64,000 bases of DNA, taken from assembly GCA_902825945.1 (NCBI GenBank), contig CADECY010000030.1, positions 1-64,000 on the forward strand. Reading direction: 5' to 3'. This document shows, piece after piece, positions 43,856 to 52,836 of this stretch (position 1 is its first letter; each line of letters begins with the position of its first letter). The notes under the pieces were generated by a model. That model ran no database searches and was not told the DNA's origin. It saw only the letters and a program-made list of their open reading frames with translations. Source of the stretch: an uncultured Acidobacteriota bacterium (GTDB lineage Bacteria > Acidobacteriota > Terriglobia > Bryobacterales > Bryobacteraceae). A program made the translations under genes and the position numbers.

Positions 43856-45349
43856 ATGAAAGAGACTGGAATCAATACTTTAGATCGCGCCACCGGAGGG
43901 TTGCTCTCGCACGGCGCTTACCTGTTGTCGGGCGATCCCGCGACCGGAAAGTCATCGGTCTGTTTGAACTTTCTCCAGCGCGGATTGTCCGCCGGCGAGA
44001 CCGCCGCCATGATCACCTCGAGACCACCCGATCAGGTGATCGAGCATTCCAAGGCAATCGGTTGCGATGTGTCGGCGCATGTCGCCGATCGCACGCTTTT
44101 GATATTCGAATATCCCGAGAACATCGCCGAGGCTGTCGCCACACTCGAGGATCATCAGCACATGCTCGATGAGTTCGTGCAACTGCTCGGGGGGCGGCAG
44201 GTGGACCGGCTGGTGTTCGACACGGCGAGTCCGCTGGTCAGCTCCAATGGCCAGCTCGACGGACGGCGCCTGCGGTCGATGCTGCAAGCGTTCGCCGCGC
44301 TGGAATATTGCGTGATCTATGTGCTCGACACGAATTCGCCCGCGCCTCTGCTGAACTATTGCCGCGACATCGTCTCAGGTTCGATTTGGCTCCAGCGCGA
44401 TCAAATGACGCTCGAGGGATTCGACGGAATGTCGCTGCCCCGGACCGTCGGGTTCGACTCCTCGCCTACCAGCGAGCAGACGCCGCCCACCCCGATCCTG
44501 CCCGAGCGAGCGCCCTCGATCCTGGTGATTGAATCCGACCCGACCCGGCGCATGTTGCTCCGTTCGCAGCTCGAGCGATCCTTCACCGTGCTCGAGGCGA
44601 GCAACGCGATCGTCGCGTCCAATCTGGCGCGAGTGGGCGAACCGCGCGCGATCGTGATCTCGGCCGAAGTCCCCGGGTCGAGCGGCAAGCAACTTGCCGC
44701 GGCGCTCCGTCAGGTAGCGCCCAGCGCGTTGATCGCCGGACTTACCGATTGCTTTCCGCGGCAAACTGATCAGATCTCCGCTCTCGCGGGCGGTGTCGAC
44801 GTCTGCCTGCCCTATGGCGGCGACGATCGAGTCCTTCGTCTGTCCTTATTGAAACTGCTCGAGCGTTTGGGCCCCACGCGCTCGCCGGAGGTTGCGGCGG
44901 AGGCGGGGCGGATCGCGCGGCCTGTCGAACAGGAAACCTTTGCCTTCACCAATGATTTCAAGGCGTTCTGCGGGCGGATCGCGCGCGAAGCTCTCTACGC
45001 GCGTCAGAATGGGATTCCGTTCGCCGTGCTGGCGTTCCGGCTGCCCGAGATTCCGGAGGCGATCGACGAACTTGCCGCCACGCTCGCGAGCCTGATGCAA
45101 TCGCCGGCCGCCGTCTACGCGGGTCCGGCCGGTGTCGCGTGTTTGCTGCCGGAGACCGATTCGACTTCCGCGTTCCTGACGCAATTCTGGAACCGATGGG
45201 AAGGCGCGGTCGCACCGGCGGTGGAAGAAATTCACTACGCGAACCAGGACGCATTCCTGCACAAGGCGCGCGAGTTCGTGCGAACGCGCGTGGCCGCCAA
45301 GTCCAGTGAAACGCGTCCCGCGTTCGCCAGAAGGGCGGTGGGAGCATGA
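43856..45349 (+). CDS. KaiC-like RecA-family ATPase with degenerate receiver domain
   Basis: 497 aa from the ATG at 43856; a GTG at 43841 is in frame. Residues 1-200 are a single KaiC/RAD55-type domain: Walker A GDPATGKSS (residues 26-34), ITSRPPDQVIEHSKAIG, and a Walker B-like RLVFDTASPL. Residues about 222-345 look like a receiver domain (SILVIESDPTRRMLL...IVISAEVPGSSG) in which the phosphoacceptor Asp is replaced (Ser) and the KPF Lys is lost, so it cannot be phosphorylated in the standard way. The last 130 residues are unassigned. Its stop overlaps the TPR gene by 4 nt. Likely a regulator of the operon. Confidence 0.75.
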   Translation: MKETGINTLDRATGGLLSHGAYLLSGDPATGKSSVCLNFLQRGLSAGETAAMITSRPPDQVIEHSKAIGCDVSAHVADRTLLIFEYPENIAEAVATLEDHQHMLDEFVQLLGGRQVDRLVFDTASPLVSSNGQLDGRRLRSMLQAFAALEYCVIYVLDTNSPAPLLNYCRDIVSGSIWLQRDQMTLEGFDGMSLPRTVGFDSSPTSEQTPPTPILPERAPSILVIESDPTRRMLLRSQLERSFTVLEASNAIVASNLARVGEPRAIVISAEVPGSSGKQLAAALRQVAPSALIAGLTDCFPRQTDQISALAGGVDVCLPYGGDDRVLRLSLLKLLERLGPTRSPEVAAEAGRIARPVEQETFAFTNDFKAFCGRIAREALYARQNGIPFAVLAFRLPEIPEAIDELAATLASLMQSPAAVYAGPAGVACLLPETDSTSAFLTQFWNRWEGAVAPAVEEIHYANQDAFLHKAREFVRTRVAAKSSETRPAFARRAVGA

Positions 45350-48297
45350 AGATCCAACTGACGGGTCTGCTGTTCACTTTCATGGCCGCGGGCCCGCTAC
45401 GGGCCGACGATACGCTGGTCAAGGCACTCGAGTTCTATCGCAAGGGGAACTGCCAGGAGGCCAAGCCGTTGCTCGAGCAGGTGCTCGCGCGGCAGCCGAA
45501 AAACGAATCGGTCAAGAAGCTATTGACGATGTGCGTGACGCCGCCGCCCAAGCGTCACGTGGAAACGGCACGCGCGGCGCGCAAGGGGGGACGGGGCGCC
45601 AAGCCGAGTCCGTTGGGCGCGAAACCCGGTGAAGCAGCGAATGTGCCCGCGGCGGGTCCAGCGATAACAGCCGTGCCGGAACCGGCGAGGGTGACCGAGC
45701 GCGATCTTGCTGGTCCCGCGTTCGCGGAAGCCGAGATGCTCATCAAGGCGCATCGCTACGCGAGCGCGGAGAAGCTGCTCATTCCCGTGGTCACTGAAAA
45801 GCCCCGCCTGATTCAGCCGAGGCTGCGTCTCGCCGAGATCTACAGCGCCACGGGCCGCTTCAAGGAAGCCGCGGAACAGTACAAAATCCTGTCGATCCTG
45901 CCTGATGCACAGCCAGAATACACGCTGCGGATCGCCCAGAATCTGATGTGGGCGAAGGACCTACCGGCCGCGACGGACGCGTTCCGGTCGCATCTCGACC
46001 GCCGTGCCAACGATCCCGAGGCGATGGGCGGCCTGGCGAACGTTCTTTTCTGGCAAAACCGCCTCGACGAATCGATTCCGGCCTACCAAAGGTACTTGGC
46101 CACCAGACCTTCCGACAGCGAAGCCCGGCGGAATCTCGCGAAAGCCTTGATGTGGGGCGGCAAGTACACCGAAGCACTCCCTGAGTTCCTCGCCGTGCAG
46201 AAGGCGGCCACATCGAGGGATCCGGTGCTCGAACTTGCGATCGCTCAGTGCTACGAACAGATGGAGAAGCCCGAGGAGGCGCTGGCCGCGTTCGAGCGGG
46301 CGGTGAAGGAAAAGCCCGATCAGAAGGAAGCCGTGGAAGGGCGTGACCGCGTGGCGAAACTCGTGCTGCTGCGCAAAGCATACGAGTTGCAGGAGAAGGG
46401 CGAGTACAAGGCCGCCAGCAAGGAGTTTCTCGGATACCTGGAACGGAATCCTGACGCGGATGAGGTGTTGCTGCAAGTGGCGCGGCTGCACTCCTGGGGA
46501 CAAGATTCGCAGCGGGCTATCACCTACTACGAAGCCTACCTGACCAAGAAGGCGGACGACATCGGGGCGCGGCGAGAACTCGCCAAGATCCAGATGTCGA
46601 TTCCCGACTTCGAAGGAGCCCGCCGTTCCTTCGCGTCGATCATCGAATCCGGCTCGCCGGTGCCAGCCGACTATGAAGGCATGGTGAACGCGAATCTGTG
46701 GGAAGGCCACTACGACGCTCTGCTGCCGTTCCTCGAGCAATTGAACCGCCTCGATCCGGACAGCGAAGTGGCGCGGAACGCGAACTCGGTGATCGGCTCG
46801 CGGTTGCGCGCGCAGGAGCTCGACAAGGCGCGGGTTCTCGCTTCGACCGGCAAGTTCTCCGACTCGCTTCAGGCCTACCGGAAGTTCGTGCAATCCTACG
46901 GAGCCGATCGCGAGATCGAACTCGCGATGGCACGGTTACTCGCCTGGGACGGTCAGGCGGCGAAGTCGATTCAGGCCTATCAAGAGTATCTGCATCGCTA
47001 CAGTCTGGATCATTCCGCGCGGCTCGAACTCGCCGATCTCGAACGCTGGAACGGAAAGCCGAAGGAAGCCGAATTCGAATACAACGAAGTGCTGAAGTCC
47101 GATCCATCGAGCACGCAGGCCAAATTCGGCTTGGCGCAGATCTCCGATCAGCGGGGCGACGACCGCTTCCTGGTCTACAACTCCTATCGCGACATTCTCG
47201 GCACGGATCCGGCGCACCGGGTCTCGCGCGACCGCCTCGGCGACATCGCGCCGCGCGTGTCACCCGCGGTCCGGTATGGCCAGCTCAACTTTCACGACTC
47301 CGACCAATTCAGCCGATCCATCAACACCCTCGAGGCGATGTTCCCGCTGCGCGGCGGTTTACGGATCTCGCCGCTCGTCCGCTATGGGCAATTCAATCAG
47401 TTCCGCCAAGTGGGCGGCGCCAACTGCGATGCCGGACCACAGGGACTCCAGGGTGCCTCGATCCGCCAGATCTCGGAGACGATCTGCTCGTCGAAGGGCA
47501 ACATGAAGGGGCTCGGCGGCGGGATGCGGCTCGATCTGGCTCCCAAGGAATCGGTGCTGCTTTCGCTCGAAGCGGCCAGCATGCAGCTCGATCGCGTCAC
47601 ACTGAAGCGTTGGACCCCGATGGTCTTCGCGGAACTCGTGGTGAGCCCGAAGCCGCGTACTCGCATGGTGCTCGCCTTCCGCCACCGCGACGCGATCTAT
47701 GACGTGAATACGCTTTCGACTCTGGTCGCGGGTATCACGTCGACGACCGCGGAAGCGAGCTTCGAAGTTCCGTTGAACGAGCGCTGGAACTTCTGGGTCT
47801 CGGGCGGCGGAGCGCGGTTCTCGCGCGGGCGTCTTCCGGGTTTCGACGACAATACGCAGCGCCGAGTCACGGCGCGTGCCAACTATCAGATCACCGACTT
47901 CATCACCGCCGGCTACTACGTTCGCGCCAGCGGATTCCGCCGATACTCGCCGCTCTATTTCAGCCCCGAGTTCTACGGCACCACGGGAGTTTCCTGGACA
48001 TGGGACAAACCCATGTCCAAAACCTTTCGGCTGGTAGGTGACCTCGAAATCGGCTACGGCCGGATCAACCGCTACGACACCGGCGGCGTCGGCAATATGG
48101 AGATTTCGCTCTATCCGGCCTTCGTCTGGGATGTCCGCCAGGACCTCTCCCTGCGCCTCGGCTACCGCTTCGGACGGGGCCGTTCGAGCGCGTTCGGTTC
48201 ACCCTCCTACACGACGGGAAACCTCGATCTCGGGTTGACGAACTACTTCGTTCCCCTCATGCCCCGAGCCAATCCGAACCGAATCGAGATCCGCTAG
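45346..48297 (+). CDS. TPR and outer-membrane beta-barrel protein (PgaA/BcsC-like export porin)
   Basis: 983 aa. Signal peptide KIQLTGLLFTFMAAGPLRAD. From about residue 120 to 620 run roughly twelve tetratricopeptide-like repeats (ARLRLAEIYSATGRFKEAAEQYK, GGLANVLFWQNRLDESIPAYQRYL and others). From about 640 to the end come alternating aromatic/polar strands (ISPLVRYGQFNQF; RWNFWVSGGGARFSRGRL; FITAGYYVRASGFRRYSPL; LSLRLGYRFGRGRS), a C-terminal beta-barrel ending in LGLTNYF. That architecture is PgaA/BcsC/AlgK-E: periplasmic TPR scaffold plus export barrel for exopolysaccharide. Next to the synthase, 16 nt downstream. Confidence 0.75.
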   Translation: MKIQLTGLLFTFMAAGPLRADDTLVKALEFYRKGNCQEAKPLLEQVLARQPKNESVKKLLTMCVTPPPKRHVETARAARKGGRGAKPSPLGAKPGEAANVPAAGPAITAVPEPARVTERDLAGPAFAEAEMLIKAHRYASAEKLLIPVVTEKPRLIQPRLRLAEIYSATGRFKEAAEQYKILSILPDAQPEYTLRIAQNLMWAKDLPAATDAFRSHLDRRANDPEAMGGLANVLFWQNRLDESIPAYQRYLATRPSDSEARRNLAKALMWGGKYTEALPEFLAVQKAATSRDPVLELAIAQCYEQMEKPEEALAAFERAVKEKPDQKEAVEGRDRVAKLVLLRKAYELQEKGEYKAASKEFLGYLERNPDADEVLLQVARLHSWGQDSQRAITYYEAYLTKKADDIGARRELAKIQMSIPDFEGARRSFASIIESGSPVPADYEGMVNANLWEGHYDALLPFLEQLNRLDPDSEVARNANSVIGSRLRAQELDKARVLASTGKFSDSLQAYRKFVQSYGADREIELAMARLLAWDGQAAKSIQAYQEYLHRYSLDHSARLELADLERWNGKPKEAEFEYNEVLKSDPSSTQAKFGLAQISDQRGDDRFLVYNSYRDILGTDPAHRVSRDRLGDIAPRVSPAVRYGQLNFHDSDQFSRSINTLEAMFPLRGGLRISPLVRYGQFNQFRQVGGANCDAGPQGLQGASIRQISETICSSKGNMKGLGGGMRLDLAPKESVLLSLEAASMQLDRVTLKRWTPMVFAELVVSPKPRTRMVLAFRHRDAIYDVNTLSTLVAGITSTTAEASFEVPLNERWNFWVSGGGARFSRGRLPGFDDNTQRRVTARANYQITDFITAGYYVRASGFRRYSPLYFSPEFYGTTGVSWTWDKPMSKTFRLVGDLEIGYGRINRYDTGGVGNMEISLYPAFVWDVRQDLSLRLGYRFGRGRSSAFGSPSYTTGNLDLGLTNYFVPLMPRANPNRIEIR

Positions 48298-48313
48298 GTA
48301 AAACGCAGGGTCC

Positions 48314-49627
48314 ATGCTCAGAAAGACAGTCCAGATCGCCGCGATCGCCATCTTGGCGCTACTCGTATTGGGCATCGTGACGGCTGTCTACTTCGATGTC
48401 TACGTTTCGCGGCTTCTCGTTACCGACCTGTTCGTCAAGGTGGCGGGAACCCTGTTTCTGGTTTTTCTCATCGTGATGCTGCTCCGCTACACGACTCTGT
48501 TGGTGCTCGCGCTGATCTACCAGATCAAGAATCCGCCGCTCATGGCCGAACTCAGCGCGTATCCGATGGTCACGATGATCCTGCCCGCGCACAACGAGGG
48601 TCCGGTGATTCAATCGTCGATTCGCGGCGCCATGGAGATGGACTATCCGAACTTCGAGGTCCTCGTGCTCGACGACGGATCGACGGACGATACCTACGCC
48701 CGCGCGCTCGAGCTGGTGCCCGACTATGGCGGAAAACTCCAGGTGATCACGCAGAAGAACGGCGGCAAGTCCACCGCGCTGAACAATGGGATCTCGCGGG
48801 CCCGGGGCGAGTTCGTGCTGTGCACCGACGCCGACTCGCGCCTGGAACCGCAGACGCTGCGCGAGGCAATCAAGCATTTCGACGATCCGGAAGTGGTGGC
48901 GGTGGCGGGCAACGTCAAGATCGCGAATCGCCTCAACATCCTCACGAAACTGCAGACCCTCGAATACATCCAGGGACTGAACCTCGTGCGCGCGGCGCAG
49001 GCCCTGCTCCAGAAAATCACCGTGATCCCGGGGCCCTCCGGCGTATTCCGCAAGCAGGAGGTCATCGATATCGGCGGCTACCTGACCGACACCTTCGCCG
49101 AGGATTGCGACCTCACCCTCCGGCTCATGCTTGCGGGCAAGCGCATCAAGTACGAGCCGCGCTGTGTCGCGTGGACCGAGGCGCCCGAAAAGCCGCATGC
49201 GCTGTTCAAGCAGCGCTACCGTTGGGGGCGGGGAATTCTCCAGGCGATACTCAAGCATCGCGTGGCGCTGTTCAGCCCGCGGCGGGACTTTCTCGCGTGG
49301 GTGATGCTGTGGAACATGGTCTTCGAGAGCATCGTGATGGTGGGAATGAACTTCAGCGGTATCCTGATGTTCTTCCTGATGGCTTTGGGCGGCGGACTCT
49401 CGTCGCTGGTGTTCCTGTGGTGGGTCGTGTTGACACTGCTCGACGTATTGGCGGCGGTGTTTTGCATTACGGCCGAGGAGGAAGATTACTCACTCGTGCC
49501 CTACGCGATTTTTTACCGCCTTTTCTTCATCCCTTACGTCGACTCGATGCGGTTTTTCGCGACTTTGGACGAACTATTCAAGGTGCGGATGGGCTGGTTC
49601 ACGCAGCAGCGGATGGGAAGGATCTAG
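48314..49627 (+). CDS. Processive family-2 glycosyltransferase (PgaC-like)
   Basis: 437 aa. Two N-terminal transmembrane helices (residues 8-27, 43-67), GT2 domain and C-terminal helices (about 330-410). Processive synthase motifs are complete: VLDDGSTDDT (Asp120-Asp121), DAD (172-174), the base-bearing AEDCDL (262-264) and QRYRWGRG (300-307, QxxRW). HNEGPVI, SGVFRK and GGYLTDTFAEDC are as in PgaC/IcaA-type N-acetylglucosamine synthases. It polymerises a beta-linked sugar in the inner membrane and extrudes it; exact sugar not determined. Between the barrel protein and a small membrane gene 3 nt away. Confidence 0.85.
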   Translation: MLRKTVQIAAIAILALLVLGIVTAVYFDVYVSRLLVTDLFVKVAGTLFLVFLIVMLLRYTTLLVLALIYQIKNPPLMAELSAYPMVTMILPAHNEGPVIQSSIRGAMEMDYPNFEVLVLDDGSTDDTYARALELVPDYGGKLQVITQKNGGKSTALNNGISRARGEFVLCTDADSRLEPQTLREAIKHFDDPEVVAVAGNVKIANRLNILTKLQTLEYIQGLNLVRAAQALLQKITVIPGPSGVFRKQEVIDIGGYLTDTFAEDCDLTLRLMLAGKRIKYEPRCVAWTEAPEKPHALFKQRYRWGRGILQAILKHRVALFSPRRDFLAWVMLWNMVFESIVMVGMNFSGILMFFLMALGGGLSSLVFLWWVVLTLLDVLAAVFCITAEEEDYSLVPYAIFYRLFFIPYVDSMRFFATLDELFKVRMGWFTQQRMGRI

Positions 49628-49630
49628 ACC

Positions 49631-49966
49631 GTGGACATCGAAATCTATTCACTTCTGGCGACATCGATCCTGTTGATCAGTCTGGCGACGATCGTGTTCT
49701 CGATCTACTCCTACATTCTGTTCCGGGTGCGGGAAGGCAGAAAGCTGAAGAAGTCCGGCGGCCACGGCCACGCCAGCGCGGCGCCTGACCCGGCCGAGGC
49801 GGAGCCTGAAGTCATTCCGTTCGAAACGGCCAGCGCTCCTGAGTCTGCCGGCTTGGCCTCGTTGGCGGCCGCGGTGGGCACCGGTGTGCCACCGCGACGG
49901 GCGGAGCCAGCGAAGGTCTCGAGCGCTTCCGGACGCTTCTTCAAGCCGTACGACCCGGGGACATAG
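49631..49966 (+). CDS. Small membrane protein of the synthase operon
   Basis: 111 aa from a GTG start at 49631. One transmembrane helix (residues 8-30, LLATSILLISLATIVFSIYSYIL), then a basic cytoplasmic boundary (RVREGRKLKKSG) and an Ala/Pro/Glu-rich, probably disordered tail ending RFFKPYDP. By position it parallels the PgaD/BcsB-type companion of a GT2 synthase, but no sequence similarity is apparent, and PgaD has two helices. Gap to the next gene is 3 nt. Confidence 0.55.
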   Translation: MDIEIYSLLATSILLISLATIVFSIYSYILFRVREGRKLKKSGGHGHASAAPDPAEAEPEVIPFETASAPESAGLASLAAAVGTGVPPRRAEPAKVSSASGRFFKPYDPGT

Positions 49967-49969
49967 ATC

Positions 49970-51814
49970 GTGAACAAGAAGCGGCGAATCCCGTTCGGCG
50001 TTTGGCTGGGCCTTTCGTGCCCGGCCATCTTCGCCATTCAGGTGGTCGCCTATATGAATATCGTCGATCGTACGGTGGGTGCCTTCCCGCTCAGCAAGCG
50101 GCTGAACTGGATGGGCGCCGAGGAGGTTCCGGCCAAGGCGGCGGTGCTGAAGTCCGCGTTCAGCTCCGTTCGAAGCCAGCGTCCGGAAGACTACTACGAT
50201 CTCGCCTCCTTCTGGCAACACCAGTTGAAAGCGGAAACGATGGAGTTCGCCGTGATCGACGACGCGCAACTGGCCAAGGGGCTCGGGAAGTCGTTCAGTG
50301 TGCTGATTCTGCCGTGGACGGTCTGCATGAGCGACGAGCAGCGGCGCGCGGTGCGCGAGTTCGTGCGCGCGGGGAATGGACTGGTGGCTTCGGGAGCGGT
50401 GGGCGCTCGCAACTCCGACTGCAGTTGGCATGGCTGGGATTTCGCGCAGGAGATCACCGGGCTCGACGATTTTCAAAGTGTCACGCCCGAGGCCGGAACA
50501 TTCGCCGGATTCCGGGGTGGCCAGTTCTACTCGGCCGGCGTGCCCGCCGGGCTGCGGTTGGACCTTCCCTTGCAGGAGATCACCTACGGCTGGTCGGACA
50601 ATCCCGATGCCTATTGGTCTGATCCGCGCTCCCGGCCGAAGGAAGGAACGCTTCCCTCGGAGGTGGGCCTCGCGGTGCACACGGAATGGGGAGCGGGACG
50701 GGTCGTGTGGATGGGCTTCAACGAACGGATGACCGGCGCGAAGGAGCCCAATCTGACGAAGTTCCGTGACAACTACGCGCGTGCCTCCATCCGCTGGGTG
50801 AGCCGGCAGCCGATGATCGTGGTGGGCGAATGGCCGAATCGAATGGCCTCGGCCGCGATGATCGCCGCCGACGCGGGCGACGATGCCTCGGCGGCCTCGC
50901 GCCTGGTTGATGCGTTCGCTGCGCAGCGTGCCGCCGCGACTCTGTTCGTTTCGCCCGGCGGTGCACCGAATTCCGATGATCTGAAGAAGAGCCCCTGGAC
51001 CGAGGTTGCCGCCGCGCACGATCCCGAGAGTCTCGTCACCGACAGCAACGTGATCAACCAGGTGAAGGCGTTGACCGATTCGCGCCAGACGCTCGAATCG
51101 CATCTGAAGCGCCCGGTCGCCGGATACAAACCGCCGCAGGATTTCTGGACCATCGACACGCTGGTCGCGCTTCGGACATCCGGTTATCGCTACTTCCTCG
51201 ATCGAACCGGTAATCACCGTTCCGCGCCCGAGATTGTCGAGTTCCCTTCCACCACGTGGTTCGGAAGCAAGGTGGAGGTGATGAAAATCGCCTCGGGCTG
51301 GGCCGGTGAACTCGAGACCATCGCCGATTACGATGGCCCCTCGCCTTGGCAGGACGACATGGGTGATTCATTCGTTCGCGACGTCGATCTGAATGGCTAT
51401 CTCGGTGGAGCCTATGTGTTCAATTTCAGCTCGCGGCTGCTCGGTTCGGAATCGCATGAGCACATCGTACGCTCGGTGATTTCGCGTATCCAGCAGAAGC
51501 CGGTGTGGCTTGCGACCGGGAGCTGGATCGGTTCCTGGTGGTCGGCTCGTGAGAAGGTCCGCGTCGAGGCGCGCCAACTGCACCAGCATCGAATCCGGGT
51601 GTCGGTGGTGAACCGTGGCCGGTCGACGATGGATAACGTCAACGTCTATCTGCATCTGCCCTACCGGCCCGACAAGGTCCGTTTGATCTCGGAGTTCATC
51701 GACAAGACACCTCCGTCGAGCGAACTCGTTCCGGGAGCCGACGTCTTGCGTCTCGATTTTCCGAAGCTCGAAAAGGAGAGCAGCCACGTCTTTCTCGTGG
51801 CATTGGACGAATGA
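49970..51814 (+). CDS. Membrane-anchored NodB-like deacetylase-like protein, degenerate
   Basis: 614 aa from a GTG. Signal anchor at 9-28. Residues about 60-280 look like a GATase1/ThuA-type Rossmann-like domain (SVLILPWTVCMSDEQRRAVREFVRAGNGLVASGA; GAGRVVWMGFNERM). Residues about 285-430 resemble a NodB polysaccharide deacetylase: MIAADAGDD (Asp301, Asp304, Asp305) for the metal Asp, AAHDPES (His350) for one metal ligand, KPPQDFWTIDTLVALRTSGYRYFLDR for motif 3. The usual HxxxH pair is reduced to a single His, so catalysis may be lost or altered. The C-terminal 150 aa are a beta-rich part. It overlaps the GH18-like gene by 4 nt. Confidence 0.65.
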   Translation: MNKKRRIPFGVWLGLSCPAIFAIQVVAYMNIVDRTVGAFPLSKRLNWMGAEEVPAKAAVLKSAFSSVRSQRPEDYYDLASFWQHQLKAETMEFAVIDDAQLAKGLGKSFSVLILPWTVCMSDEQRRAVREFVRAGNGLVASGAVGARNSDCSWHGWDFAQEITGLDDFQSVTPEAGTFAGFRGGQFYSAGVPAGLRLDLPLQEITYGWSDNPDAYWSDPRSRPKEGTLPSEVGLAVHTEWGAGRVVWMGFNERMTGAKEPNLTKFRDNYARASIRWVSRQPMIVVGEWPNRMASAAMIAADAGDDASAASRLVDAFAAQRAAATLFVSPGGAPNSDDLKKSPWTEVAAAHDPESLVTDSNVINQVKALTDSRQTLESHLKRPVAGYKPPQDFWTIDTLVALRTSGYRYFLDRTGNHRSAPEIVEFPSTTWFGSKVEVMKIASGWAGELETIADYDGPSPWQDDMGDSFVRDVDLNGYLGGAYVFNFSSRLLGSESHEHIVRSVISRIQQKPVWLATGSWIGSWWSAREKVRVEARQLHQHRIRVSVVNRGRSTMDNVNVYLHLPYRPDKVRLISEFIDKTPPSSELVPGADVLRLDFPKLEKESSHVFLVALDE

Positions 51815-52836
51815 CCCGCGCTCTCCTGCTTTTCAGTTCCGTTGTCGCCGCGGCCGCCGATACGCGCCCCTCGGCGCATTTCTACTTCGTGGGTGACGTT
51901 GCCGGAACCCAATCGCTCGAATTGAACGCCGAGCATATCCGGGTCTTGTCGCCCGTCTGGATTTTCGTGCGTCCCAACGGCGAGTTGAAGGTGAACGTCG
52001 ATCCGAAGGTGTTGGGGCTCGCCGCCGCCTACAAGATCGAACTCTGGCCGGTCGTCATGAATCAGGACTTCCGCCTCGACATCGCGCGAGCCGTTCTGAG
52101 CGATCCGAAGAAGGTGGATGCGCTTGCCGGCAAGCTCGCCTCGACCGCGGCAGTGCACCGGTTCCAAGGGTTGCAACTCGACTTCGAGAACATCGAAACT
52201 CCCGAACGGGCGGGCTACACGAGATTGACGCAGAAGCTGCGCCACGCTCTCGGCCGGCATGAAATCGGGCTCAGTGTTGCTGTCGCCGCGCCCCTCTATT
52301 CGACCGGTGGCAAGGATGGCAAGCCGCTCGAATGGCACGAAACGAAGCGCTCGGAGGCGTTCGACTACGAGCAGCTCGGCGCGGCTTCGGACTTTCTCAC
52401 GCTGATGTCGTATGACCAGTACGCGACACCCGAAGCGCCGGGTCCGGTGGCCGGAATCTCGTGGATGGAAGCCTGTGTCAGGAAGCTGCTCGAATCGGTT
52501 CCGGCGCAAAAGATCCAATTGGGACTGCCGCTCTATCACCGTCGCTGGAGCGGATCGGTGATCTCGACTGGAAGCTGGGCGGAAGCGCAAACAGCCGCTA
52601 TCAAGGCGGGCGTTCCCTGGAAGCTCGACCCGCTGCATGACGAGCCGGTCGTCCGGTTCCAGGAGGGCACGGTCCAGCACACGATCTGGTTCGAGGATGC
52701 GCGCAGCCTGGCCCGCCGGATGGAGTTGATCCACCGGTATTCACTGCGTGGATTCTCGGCGTGGCGCCTCGGCCAGGAAGACCCTTCGGTATGGCCGGTG
52801 CTGTTTGCCGGCCGCGGCTCGGGAGGCTGCCGGTGA
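51811..52836 (+). CDS. Secreted GH18-like glycosidase/PgaB-C-like protein
   Basis: 341 aa with signal peptide TRALLLFSSVVAAAAD. A GH18-type TIM barrel: LQLDFENIE (Asp124, Glu126; the DxxDxDxE catalytic strand, with the first Asp of the motif replaced by Gln), LTLMSYDQYATPEAPGP (the YDxY strand) and IQLGLPLYHRRW. GH18 cleaves chitin-like beta-1,4-GlcNAc; the PgaB C-terminal domain is a related, degenerate barrel binding PNAG. Together with the preceding gene it makes a split PgaB. The stop overlaps the PEGA gene by 4 nt. Confidence 0.7.
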   Translation: MTRALLLFSSVVAAAADTRPSAHFYFVGDVAGTQSLELNAEHIRVLSPVWIFVRPNGELKVNVDPKVLGLAAAYKIELWPVVMNQDFRLDIARAVLSDPKKVDALAGKLASTAAVHRFQGLQLDFENIETPERAGYTRLTQKLRHALGRHEIGLSVAVAAPLYSTGGKDGKPLEWHETKRSEAFDYEQLGAASDFLTLMSYDQYATPEAPGPVAGISWMEACVRKLLESVPAQKIQLGLPLYHRRWSGSVISTGSWAEAQTAAIKAGVPWKLDPLHDEPVVRFQEGTVQHTIWFEDARSLARRMELIHRYSLRGFSAWRLGQEDPSVWPVLFAGRGSGGCR

